Of a DNA stretch of 64,000 nt, positions 35,674 through 45,838 are shown piece by piece. The stretch covers positions 93,153,729-93,217,728 of the forward strand of contig JBCNJP010000010.1 in the NCBI GenBank assembly GCA_039602395.1, in the 5' to 3' direction. Source of the stretch: Deinandra increscens subsp. villosa. Taxonomy: Eukaryota > Streptophyta > Magnoliopsida > Asterales > Asteraceae. Below the pieces are notes generated by a model. That model had not been told where the DNA came from. It saw nothing but the letters and a program-made list of their open reading frames with translations, and made no database searches. The translations under genes and the position numbers were made by a program. Every line of letters begins with the position of its first letter. The stretch's first letter is position 1.

Positions 35674-36900
35674 TTGACAAACATCAAATTATACATATTT
35701 TTAGACCAAATATCTCTCACAAAAAGGTAAAAATCTGATCTGCTAACTTCAAAACAATTTTATTGTGTTTCTTTTTAGTTTTTCAGGTATGAAAGGGCAA
35801 AAATCACAAAAGGAACAAAATACGCTAAAAACAGAAGAAAAACTTGAAGTTCCAAGATGCCAAGTTTATCACGCCTTGTGCCGATGCCCAAAAGCTTCTC
35901 TGACACGCGTCTGATCAGGATGACCGTGCCCCTGACTTAGCACGCCCTGTGGAACTGTCCATCTAACTTGGAACGACCCGTGCAATGTCAGAGCGCTGAT
36001 TCTCGAAGATTTCCCTGACACGGCACGCCCCGTGCCAAACTAACCACGGGCCATGCCAAACTTCGTAAACTGCCTATAAAAGTCGGCCTCCTCCTCATTT
36101 GCAACTTGCTCAATTCTTTTCTTCATGTCCCATGTATTGAGTCATTCGGTGTTTTCGAGTCTTGTAATCAACTTTATAAGAAATTTAACTTAACTAAGAA
36201 TTAGTAAGCTTTTGTCTATGAAATCTTCTCTTTCTCTTAAGAAAATCACTAAAGCAATGCTTGGTTAAACTCGTATACTTACTCGGGAAGTAACAAACCT
36301 TTGGTGGATTGGTTAAAAATCTTATAAGCTCGCTTAAGGTGTGTTTAATGAGTTTATGAAAACCCTTTTTATTGAAAGTGTATTACTGAATTTCTGAACC
36401 AAACGTGCTCTACGTATCACAGACCACGCAAGTGCGGGCTAAAAGTATTTGGTTGGGAATGGGGGTTCGTAATATTTTGTCACTTCAAAAAAGCCGAGAT
36501 GGTACGTGTTTGTGAACTTGGCTCTAGTTTCGCCAGACGTGCATGCGCGAGAGCGGTGCACGGAAGAAACAGACTTTAGTCCCATAAAAAGATAATTTTC
36601 ATAATACAATAATTCGGCACGCAGGGTTGTTCCCCTGCTGGTTCATGACGGCGTGTCTAGTACGGTAAGTAGGCTGGATTGAGGGACCCCCTAACTAACT
36701 GGCTTTACACTACTTCATTTAATCACTACCAGCACCTTCCCTTGGCATTCGTACTCCTCATAGACGATTAGCAGTTGTATGGTGAATTAGCCTAAGATTC
36801 GAAAAGGTGGCTGATCTTCTTCTAGTGAATAATCTTAAGCAAGATTATAAGTGTCGGTTCAACTTTCCTCAACCACCGGTAACTTCTCCTAAGTAACATT
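35674..36900 (+). repeat. Athila-type LTR (3' end not defined)
   Basis: Probable start TGACAAAC at about 35674, just after a purine-rich tract. A promoter box CCTATAAAAG lies at 36073-36082, with several CACGCCCCGTGC-like words upstream of it at about 35870-36060. The segment 35705-36800 recurs inverted at 1-1223. It does not match the LTR at 20383-20751, so the two are not a pair. The downstream end is unclear, so the end coordinate is approximate. Confidence 0.6.
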
Positions 36901-38426
36901 AACTTCGATTTACATTTATCTAAAATACCATCTTATCCCTTTTCTTTTCTTTTGTTTTATTTTCTTTAACCTTTTCTTAAAACTAAAATTAGATTTGGCT
37001 AGATGATAACAACGGACTGAGTATCCAGAGCTCTCACTTTCCATTATGTCCTGATCGACCCCGATTCAACTTACCACTACTATACTGCCCACGATGGTAT
37101 ACTTGCTTGTGTAATGTGGTGAAATAGTAGTTGTCAAGTAAATCAGGTATTATAAATTTAAAAACTTAACACTGCTAAAAAGGTTTGAAATATATAGTCA
37201 TATTTCATGTACACCTTGTTGTGATTGCTAGCTAAATGGTTCAAAAGAACCATGGCAACACAAAAACATGTTAATATGCCAACGTGTCAAATGAACAATA
37301 AATGGTTCATAGGAACCATAACCATAGATTAATAGGCAATCGAATGATAAACAATCCATAGGAATTGCGCCAATAGCGATAAGGCAAGAAGAATAAGATC
37401 TATATTGACATGAAATGGCTAAATGACTCTTAGGAGCCATGAATTGATTAAAAACATGTATGTTATGTGTAAATGATTCAAACGAATCATAATAAATGTG
37501 ATAAATGCTAAAGGCTAGTATATGAGCCAAGAGTAGATCAATGTGTGACACGTTGAATTGTAATAGATGGAACGGTGTAATCCTAAAAAGGAGTTATGGG
37601 ATGGTATAAATGGCTTTTAGAGTCGTAGGAACCATCCAATAAAAAGGTACTACATTATCGAATGTGAAATGTAACCGGCAAGTGATATGCTAAACACTTG
37701 CAAATATTGTTATACTGCTTAATATGTGTAGGTACAGTTAGACTGTGCAAGGACACAACTAGCAGGAAAGCCGCAGGACGAGATTCCGATTAGGATTACC
37801 GTCAAGGTAAACATGAGCAAGAAAGCTATATACGTAGATTGTGATGACACTAAGGTACGGATGTTATTACGTTAATGTTTTCACCTCTTGCGGAGAGGGT
37901 GATTATTTGAAATTTTGAATTTTGATCAACAAGGTTATGACATTGGTCATTATAACCTTGACCCTAATGACACGTGGAGTTATAAACTGTGAACTTTTAA
38001 ACGCGTAAAATGGGAAAGATAAATGATAACAAAAAGTTATCATGCTAGTACTATCCTATGGGGCGAGTAAAAGCAAGAAATAGAATTGGTCATACGATGA
38101 CTAATTCGGAGTTGATAAATGTGACAACTCAAACCCGCTTAGTCAAGTTCCCGAGATTACAAGGGACATTGGGAATGGCCATAAAAATGGCCATAAAATG
38201 CGGACATTGAGTGCTCCGTAGGAAAGGCTAAATAGAAATAGTGACATATTGGATAAATATTTATATGTGGGTCTAAATATATACACATTGTGATTTATAC
38301 GGGTAACCATAAACTATAAGGTTACCGGTGCAACCGCAGCCTTTATAAAGGCTAGGGTAATGTCCTTAGGTGACTAAGACATGGGATAGGTTTCGGGGAC
38401 GAAACCCTCTATAAGGGGGGTGAAGT
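36901..38426 (+). other. Non-coding; right part is the 3' end of a plus-strand chromovirus
   Basis: No ORF of interest. The final stretch contains GGGGACGAAACCC and ATAAGGGGGGTGAAGT (about 38395-38426), the usual end of a Tekay-like element: the last bases of pol and the polypurine tract before the 3' LTR. The pol itself is missing. Confidence 0.5.
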
Positions 38427-39003
38427 TGTAACATCCCAATTTTTATATTGTTATATTCCGTTAGGTCCATGATAAATGTGGCCCGGATGTAACGGTGTAA
38501 TTAACTTAGTGTGCCTATAAGGTACTTTCATGAAAGGTGGGGTTAAAACATGTACTTATGAAGTCTAGGTTTAAAATAAATTAAATATGGATCTTGAGGG
38601 ACCATATGTGTAAAATTGGTGTTTGACTAATTAACAAAAAGAAAAAAAAAGGAGGAGGGAGGTCGTGATCTCCAGGGGCGTCGACCCTCTCCTCCTCCCA
38701 ATCCCTAATCCAAAAATTTTTTGATGAAGATGATCAAATTGGATGCAACGGGCTGCGATTATGGGCTAATAATCAAAAGTACATGAGTCTTTGTAGGATC
38801 GTAAATAGTTATGAATTAACTAAAACTAAGCCCTTTACTTGCAAATATAACACTGCGGAATTAAAGTTATATTTCACTTTACTTAAGCAATATTAAGTTC
38901 TTGTATAATGTAAATGCTTGATTTGCAGAATAGTAAAACAACGATATATCGAATATTCGGCACTATTTGCATTAACTCAAAGCTACACTATTACAAGTGA
39001 TGA
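38427..39003 (+). repeat. Chromovirus 3' LTR, truncated
   Basis: TGTAACATCCC at 38427 directly follows the PPT. The LTR is interrupted at 39004 by an LTR element, and its continuation is not visible because the insertion ends at gap 2. A second LTR-like start (TGTAGGATCG) at about 38796 hints at another small insertion. Confidence 0.55.
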
Positions 39004-39196
39004 TGTTGGAACAAAAATTTAATCTTGATTGTAATCTTTCGATTAATGAAATCATTCGACTATGTTCATCATCTTTCTTGTTTATGATTATTCATGATTC
39101 ATCTTCATCATCTTCTTCATTTGTTTTTGAGTTTTCGAATCCGAACCATGTTCTTGCTCAAGATCGAGATTCTTGAAGTGAAAATCGGTCCTAACA

Positions 39197-39209
39197 AATG
39201 GTATCAGAG
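39197..39209 (+). other. Primer-binding site of the LARD-like element
   Basis: ATGGTATCAGAGC immediately inside the 5' LTR, matching the initiator tRNA-Met 3' end used by most plant copia elements. Confidence 0.85.
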
Positions 39210-39892
39210 CGGGTACCGATCAGATTCATCTCACCGTGAATCTGGTCACTCGAATCTGTGATTTTGAGCTTGAATGGGTGAGGATGAGAAAACTTATTTT
39301 TAGAGACTTTTTTCTATTTTTTCTTCATTTCTGGATGAATTCTGATGATATGGATGATGGATTCGTGTTCTGGAGTTCATTTAGATGTGATTCTATCTTC
39401 TACTTGTTCAAATCTGTGGAGAAAATGTAGATCCGAGCTCATTTTTCCGTCACTTTGGGGTTTTCCCGTATTTGAAGTTTTTGAAGATTTTGGAGCTTCA
39501 TTCTTCATTTTCTGGGCTATTCTTCATGTTTTCGGATGAAGTGAGGTATGAATCTCAGTGGAAAACGCATTCCGGATCCATTGGAAGCATCCATTTCGTC
39601 TGAATCTCAACGGTTTGAGCGGATCTGGAAAAACACACACTGACGGTGTAAGTGTGTGTTCTTCGTGTTCTTGAAGATTTGCAGAAATTTGAAGGCTGTT
39701 TTGATCCGATTAGCTGCTGTTTATGGGTTGTTGGTGGCCACAATAATCTCGTGAATGGTTTAGCTACATATCTCGTGCATCATTATGGGTTTTCCGATAG
39801 TTTCTGTGCAGATTTCAAGTTCATGAGTAAGTTTCTTCGTGTTCATCCTTTTTTCCAGATTTCTTAACTGTTTTTGAAGATATGAAGATTGC

Positions 39893-40082
39893 CTTAGCGG
39901 ACTTGTTCAAGTCTTAGCGGACTTGTTCTCCTCTTAGCGGACTTCATCAGTTTTTAGCGAACTTGAAGCTTGTCTTAGCGTACTTGTTCTGTGCTTAGCG
40001 AACTTGAGTCCTTAGCGGACTTCAGAGGTGCCTTAGCGGACTTCTGGTGGCTTTAGCGTACTTGTTTGCTTAGCGGACTTGT
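39893..40082 (+). repeat. Ten-copy short repeat, CTTAGCGGACTTG, period about 20 bp
   Basis: TTAGCG followed by GACTT, AACTT or TACTT starts at 39894, 39914, 39934, 39954, 39975, 39995, 40012, 40033, 40053 and 40070. The conserved core is about 12 bp with variable spacers of 5-9 bp. A period of 17-21 is not a multiple of three and no open frame crosses it, so it is not a peptide repeat. Confidence 0.85.
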
Positions 40083-42339
40083 TTACTGGGTTTTCGTTCG
40101 AGTTTGTTTCAGACGATTTTGTTCGTCTAGTGTGATAGAGCTTGATCTCACGAGTCCAACGGTATAAAATTTGATGATTTTCGTTAAGTATTATGGGAGA
40201 TACAAGCACAATACGCTTTTCCGGCGAGGTTCCTCGTTTTTCCGGCAGTTTATTCCGATCAGTTAGGGTTTCCAGGGTTGAAGACGATTCATGCGACACA
40301 GGCTGACGTGGCGTTGGCTGATTGATCAAGAGAGAATGTTCCTTTCTCTCTCCTCGGTCAAACCCTGCCCATCCCCCTTACGTTGTCGAATTCTGATTGG
40401 ATGGAATGAAGGCGTGTGGGCCCTCCTTGGACACAAGAATCCGATGAAGGCCTATTTGCTGGTAATCGCTCATTGGCCAGAAATTCGCGTGGGACCAGGG
40501 CTGTCTCAAAAGAGCCGTTGATAGCTGATGTGTTGCTGGCCTGTGATTGGCTGTTTCCACCCTCACGCGGATTGCAGCTCCCAGCCGCTGGATCTCTTTT
40601 ATTACACACCGTCAGATCAAAGTAGTGTGCTTCTTTGCCTCCATTTGATTGGTCCAGCCGCCAAACACATGGATCGCAATTCAGAACCATTGGATTGATT
40701 TAATTCCAGCCGTTAGATCAAATGGAATCTCAATTCTTATTGGTTCGAAATTTGTCACACGGATTCTGGTTTTTCAAGACTAAATTTTGATTGGTCCATT
40801 TAATTTGACAAGGATCAAGGTTTTTATTGAGGATTTAATCCTACTAATTAATTTTTTCAGCAATATTTCGTCAAACGCGGGCGTTTTTCTTATCAGTTTT
40901 TCGAGGCGAACGAGATAAAGCCGCGACGGAAATTCAGAAAATTTATTAGTCTCGGATTTATTCTATTTTATTGGGGTTCTCGTTTATTGGCGTCGCGCGC
41001 AACGTTTGCTATCGATCACTGACGGGTTAGCTTTATTATCCGGTTAATTACTCGGCTTTCTCGTTATATCTCACGGTTTATTTTTAGTGGATGCAGCGCT
41101 GTCGTCAACTAACCGGATTAACTGGAATCTCAGTTAAATATTGGAATTTATCCGATTAAATCTCTCGGATGACCGTTTCTTGAAGAAATTTAACAGTTTA
41201 TTTAATTTTCGCATCCAACCTCTGTCGCGCAGATTATTCACAACTGTCAGCATCCGGCTTCCGGTTTTTCACAAGATTGTCCGATTTCAAGATTATTTAT
41301 CCGGTTTCTCTAGGCAACCGATCGCGACGGTTCGACTCTCCGCATCTGATTTTTACGCTTCCGACTTGATGTTTTTGGAGAGATTTAGAGAAATAAGAGA
41401 AATTATTATGAATTTGGATATCGGGTCGATTATCTGAAGTTAGAGCATTTTCAGTGATGGATTGGTTTATCTGATTCGGTTTGTTGTGGTTATGACTCCG
41501 AGATGTAGCATTTTCTCAGTATTGTACCCGACCGTGTGAACCGAGTGAGCGGAACACTTGGATCTCGAACTGGAGCAACAAGAACAGAAGAAGCTTATTC
41601 AGAGGGGGAATTTCTACGACAGATTGTCTCCGGTTTATCAGTTTCTCGTTGAAGATGTACGGCAGAGCGATTCTTCAGCAGTTGAACAGATTTGAAAGCA
41701 TCAGTCAAGGGGGAAATTGTTGGAACAAAAATTTAAGTGACTGACGCCATCAAATCTGTTTACCGAAGCATTAGACTGAAGAATCCATGTGAATCGATTT
41801 AGAGACTGAGTTGTGATGCTCGAGGCTTGCAGTTTGGACCGAAGACCGTTTTCCGGAAAAGTCAACCGTTCGGGTCAACGGTCAACGTAAAAGTCAACGG
41901 AAGATCGGTTCGAGCGAGTCAAGCTTCGGATTAATTTAATCAGCTTTGATTTAATTATCAATTTATGTTATTTACTTTACTTGTAATTTTGTTTATTCAG
42001 TTATGTATTTCTGTCGTTAGTCACCCTCACTATATATAGTGAGGGTGCCCATTACAAGTAAAGGAGTCTCCGAATGGGGAGATGATGAATTTCTTGTAGA
42101 GTGTGAGATTTCCATTCTAGAGAGAGAGTGAGTCATGGATTCTAGAGAGAGAGTGTTCTTCATGATTTCTTGATTGTAAGCTTTCGATTAATGAAATCAT
42201 TCGACTATGTTCATCATCTTTCTATGTTGATTATCTATGATTCATCATCATCATCTTCTTCATTTGTTTTGAGTTTTCTCATCCGAACTCGTTTTTGCTC
42301 AAGATCGAGATTCTCGTAGTGAAAATCGGTCCTAACAGA

Positions 42340-42839
42340 NNNNNNNNNNNNNNNNNNNNNNNNNNNNNNNNNNNNNNNNNNNNNNNNNNNNNNNNNNNNN
42401 NNNNNNNNNNNNNNNNNNNNNNNNNNNNNNNNNNNNNNNNNNNNNNNNNNNNNNNNNNNNNNNNNNNNNNNNNNNNNNNNNNNNNNNNNNNNNNNNNNNN
42501 NNNNNNNNNNNNNNNNNNNNNNNNNNNNNNNNNNNNNNNNNNNNNNNNNNNNNNNNNNNNNNNNNNNNNNNNNNNNNNNNNNNNNNNNNNNNNNNNNNNN
42601 NNNNNNNNNNNNNNNNNNNNNNNNNNNNNNNNNNNNNNNNNNNNNNNNNNNNNNNNNNNNNNNNNNNNNNNNNNNNNNNNNNNNNNNNNNNNNNNNNNNN
42701 NNNNNNNNNNNNNNNNNNNNNNNNNNNNNNNNNNNNNNNNNNNNNNNNNNNNNNNNNNNNNNNNNNNNNNNNNNNNNNNNNNNNNNNNNNNNNNNNNNNN
42801 NNNNNNNNNNNNNNNNNNNNNNNNNNNNNNNNNNNNNNN
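42340..42839. other. Assembly gap, exactly 500 N
   Basis: Second run of 500 N. ORFs spanning it are artefacts. Sequence on the right belongs to a different, minus-strand element. Confidence 0.99.
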
Positions 42840-43121
42840 TGAAACCCTAAAACCGGGTCCAATAAACCAAAAAATTCAAAAACAACCAATTGGGCCAATA
42901 ACTTGAGCCAAACAGAGAAAGACAAAATACACGCCAAAATCATTCACACATGAATACAAAATATAGAGGGGTCGGCCGTAACACACAATAATAAATTATT
43001 TAGAATTAAAATAAATAAATTAAATTTAATTCGTAATTTAGATTTAAGTCGAAATTGCGAACTACCTGTTACGAAAAGACCGGTTCTGGTTTGCGCGTGG
43101 TGATAATGGCTCTGATACCAC
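42840..43121 (-). other. Leader and primer-binding site of a minus-strand copia element
   Basis: GGCTCTGATACCA at 43108-43120 is the complement of the copia PBS TGGTATCAGAGCC and lies one base from an LTR beginning TGTGGGGG at 43122. The coding part would lie to the left, in the gap. Confidence 0.75.
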
Positions 43122-43985
43122 TGTGGGGGTTTTACAGTGTGATCCGGGTTACCGATTATAATTTTATTAAAACCGATTTAATAATTAAGTTAATTCATAA
43201 ATTAATTTGGCAGCGGAAACGAATTAAAACGCGGATGCAACTGAAAACAGGATCAATCACCGGATCACGACAAACACAGAAAACATTTATTCGAAATAAT
43301 TAAATTAAATATCTAAAAATTTAGATATACCTTAGCGGGTTCCGAACAACCGTTCGAGACACCCGAGTTCAATGGACTCGCGCTAGGGTGAACTGAAACA
43401 TCTGACTCGAACCTGCGGGTCAGATCTTCGACTGAAACTCCGGCAGCCATCGGAGGCGGCGATGGCAGTGGCGGCGGTGGTGGTAACTTCACCACCGGAG
43501 GCGGTGACAAAACTTCTTCCGTCGGAATCGCGACGGGGACCGATCCTACGATGATCTCATCACCGGAAACCGGCGGTGACGAGGTGGCGGCAACCGGATG
43601 GTAAAGCGGTGCGGGCCACGAGGACGGAATGGGGCGCGGCGGTCTCGGTTGCGCTGGCAATGCGAGAACCACCGGTCGGTGATCAGCCGGTGGTGCGCCG
43701 GCGATCAGCCGGTGGTGCGCCGGCGGACACGGCGGCGGCGCGGCTGGGGCCTGGGCGGCGGCTGTGGCTTCGGCTCGGCTTGCAGCCTCGGCTCGGGCGG
43801 TGGCTGCTTCCTGGTCGAGTCGCTGGATAATACTCGCGAAACGTTGATCCATCGGGAATCGTGGTGGTGGCGTCACCGGAGATCAAGGGCGGTGACGGCA
43901 AAAGGTTTTTCCTTCTCCTTCTTGGATTGCGACGCAGAGAGAGAGAGAGAGGGGGGAGGAGATTAGGGTTTCGAAAAACTTATGT
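43122..43985 (-). repeat. 5' LTR of the minus-strand copia element, GC-rich, with a proline/alanine-rich ORF
   Basis: Starts TGTGGGGGTTTTACAG next to the PBS. It has the GCAGCGGAAAC word near 43210 that recurs in other LTRs here. The right end is uncertain. Minus-strand 43876-43313 is open for 187 codons. Its product would be rich in Ala and Pro, with a short N-terminal heptad-like run (QRFASIIQRLDQEAATARAE). GC-rich transcribed LTR segments often give such frames by chance, so I do not call a gene. If real, it would be translated from an LTR-initiated transcript. Confidence 0.5.
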
Positions 43986-44988
43986 CTTGTTCTCCACTCC
44001 TCCCCACCCTATAGGAGAATTTCGCAGACTATGGGTCCACCATGGCCTTCTGCGAATTCTCTATGGCCCACCAATGGGTTTTATAATGGTTGGGTGCGTC
44101 ATTGGTGAAGAATTGTGATGTTATGATCTGGTTTTATAATGGTTGGGTGCGTCATTGGGTCTAGACACGTATATGGGTGACTAATAGATCAAAATCGACA
44201 CATAGCTAGGTCAATTTGGTCAAAACGTGAAGAACAAGTCGAATTTGTGGCTTAATCTGGTCGATGAACGGCTCGCGTACCGCGAGCCAGGCTTCGCGTA
44301 CCGCGGCCCACGTTAGGCAATTGACATTTTCAGTCCCTCTACCTTTTATTTACATTTTAAGCCCCAAACTTCTACGTAACTGTTATTTTATGCTTAAAAA
44401 CATTATGAGGCATATTTATAAAAGTTTCTAAGGCTCGGGACACGCTTGATGATATACGTATACATACGTATATATATATATATATATATTAATATATTTT
44501 TATATATCTTTCATAATTTTGCGCTTTAGCCCCTCACACTTTGTAATACTTATTATTTTATGTCACGAATCATGTTAGGACATATTTTTACTATATTCTA
44601 AGCCTTGAAATACTTATGATGATTATAAACACGTATAATATACGTAATGTTTATAACTTTATATAAATTACTCTTTTAGTCCTTTTACTTTCTAGTTAAC
44701 TATTAAGCATGTAATTTTTCATGTACGTTATTTACTAAACCTTTATTAAATATATATGTATTAACATCTTATCATGATGATTTCAAGAATGTATACTTAT
44801 ATTTAAAACACGTATACGAGACGTAATCATGCATGTCTCACCATTTCTAAACGTGTTCATCATTTTTATCATATAAACACATGTTTATTTATATAATATC
44901 ATTTCCTAACACGTATTTATAATAAAGGCACATAGGTAAACATAATCAGATACGTAGTTATCTAGACGTGGATTTTGGGATGTTACAA
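43986..44988 (-). repeat. Minus-strand chromovirus-type LTR fragment
   Basis: Ends GGGATGTTACA at 44988, so the coding strand begins TGTAACATCCC, the same start as the LTR at 38427. It contains CGCGTACCGCGAGCC and CGCGTACCGCGGCCC words at about 44275-44310 and a short TA microsatellite at about 44467-44490. The left boundary is approximate. Confidence 0.55.
44077..44158 (+). repeat. 29-bp direct duplication, 53-bp period
   Basis: The same 29 bases occur at 44077-44105 and 44130-44158. The identity suggests a recent local tandem duplication. Confidence 0.85.
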
Positions 44989-45838
44989 AACCACACCATA
45001 TTTCAAGCAAAAGTTCCAAACTTTATCATTATTTCCACATAAAAATCATGAATTTATCATGGAAAAAGCTAGCTTTATGCATAAGACATCATGCAAACCC
45101 TAGATCTAAACTAAATCTATCATATAAATCAAAGCTTTGATGCATGCAAGGCTAGGGAACAAAAGCAAAAAACATACCAAGCCATGGAGGATGATGATGG
45201 ATGATAATCTAAGCTTGGATCGACCTAAAATACTCAAAAATATTCAAAGGTTGATAGTATAGGTGTTGGGGCATCAAGTATGGCGGCTAGGGTTGATTAG
45301 AAGAGGTGAAATGAGGGTTTGGAAAGGTTAAAGTCATTTAAATAGTTGAAAAACGTGTTTTTCCCCGTCTGAAAGAAGTCACGGACCGCGGGAGGTTTCC
45401 CCTTGGCAGACTTGCGGTCTGCGAGCCGCCCAAGGTGACCTCCTTTGGTCGGTTGCTTTGTTTCGGGCCCGGTTCTTCGTTATTCGGCCTTTTTACTACG
45501 ATTTTCTACATTTTTCAATATTTTTCATCCTACAACATATCCACCACATTTAGGACAATAAAATTGAATATAAAAAATGTCATATAACAAAATACAATTA
45601 AACACATAATTTCACATATCATGTTTTCAGGCAAATTGGCGTACGTATCACTATTTGATTAATCACCAATGTTTCGTGACTCAACTTTACACATGATGCC
45701 CAGTGATGTGATTTAAGAATATGAGACTTATAAAATAACCAAATTGACACGGTGGATCTAAATACGTGATTTCCTGATAAACGACAAATTTTTTAACAAT
45801 TGTATCCCATTTTAAACACCCAAAATAAAGGTTACAAC
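44989..45838 (-). other. Non-coding repeat-derived stretch and 3' flank of the REL-type retroelement
   Basis: No gene. A GC-rich palindromic patch at about 45378-45445 (GCGGTCTGCGAGCCGC) resembles LTR regulatory patches elsewhere in the window. An A-rich stretch on the minus strand near 45788-45800 could mark the 3' end of the non-LTR element at 45839-49185, but a clear poly(A) tail or target duplication is not visible. Confidence 0.4.

Larger units (their letters stand above)
39004..42337 (+). mobile_element. Non-autonomous LTR element without pol (LARD-like)
   Basis: 3' LTR 41718-42337 (620 bp, TGTTGGAACA to CCTAACA). 5' LTR 39004-39196 (193 bp) has the same ends but lacks about 430 bp internally. 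TGGTATCAGAGC at 39198-39209, the copia tRNA-Met primer site, follows it, and AAGGGGGAAAT precedes the 3' LTR as polypurine tract. The 2.5-kb interior encodes no gag, protease, RT or integrase, so it would depend on enzymes from a copia relative. The left flank GATGA agrees with the two bases GA visible after 42337 before the N run, consistent with a 5-bp target duplication. Confidence 0.82.

Noticed and set aside
20383..36900. Pairing the 20383-20751 LTR with the 35674-36900 LTR as one intact gypsy element
   Set aside because: The two LTRs do not share sequence or end structure, so they belong to different elements or a recombinant.
39893..40082. CRISPR-like array (short repeats with short spacers)
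   Set aside because: The host is a plant, spacers are only 5-9 bp and the repeats are degenerate; it lies inside an LTR element.
40033..41437. Several 60-110 codon ORFs in the LARD-like interior
   Set aside because: No gag or pol motif, no mutual consistency, and one overlaps the 20-bp repeat array.
42295..42943. Two 203-codon ORFs across the second N run
   Set aside because: They consist almost entirely of N translated as X and are gap artefacts.
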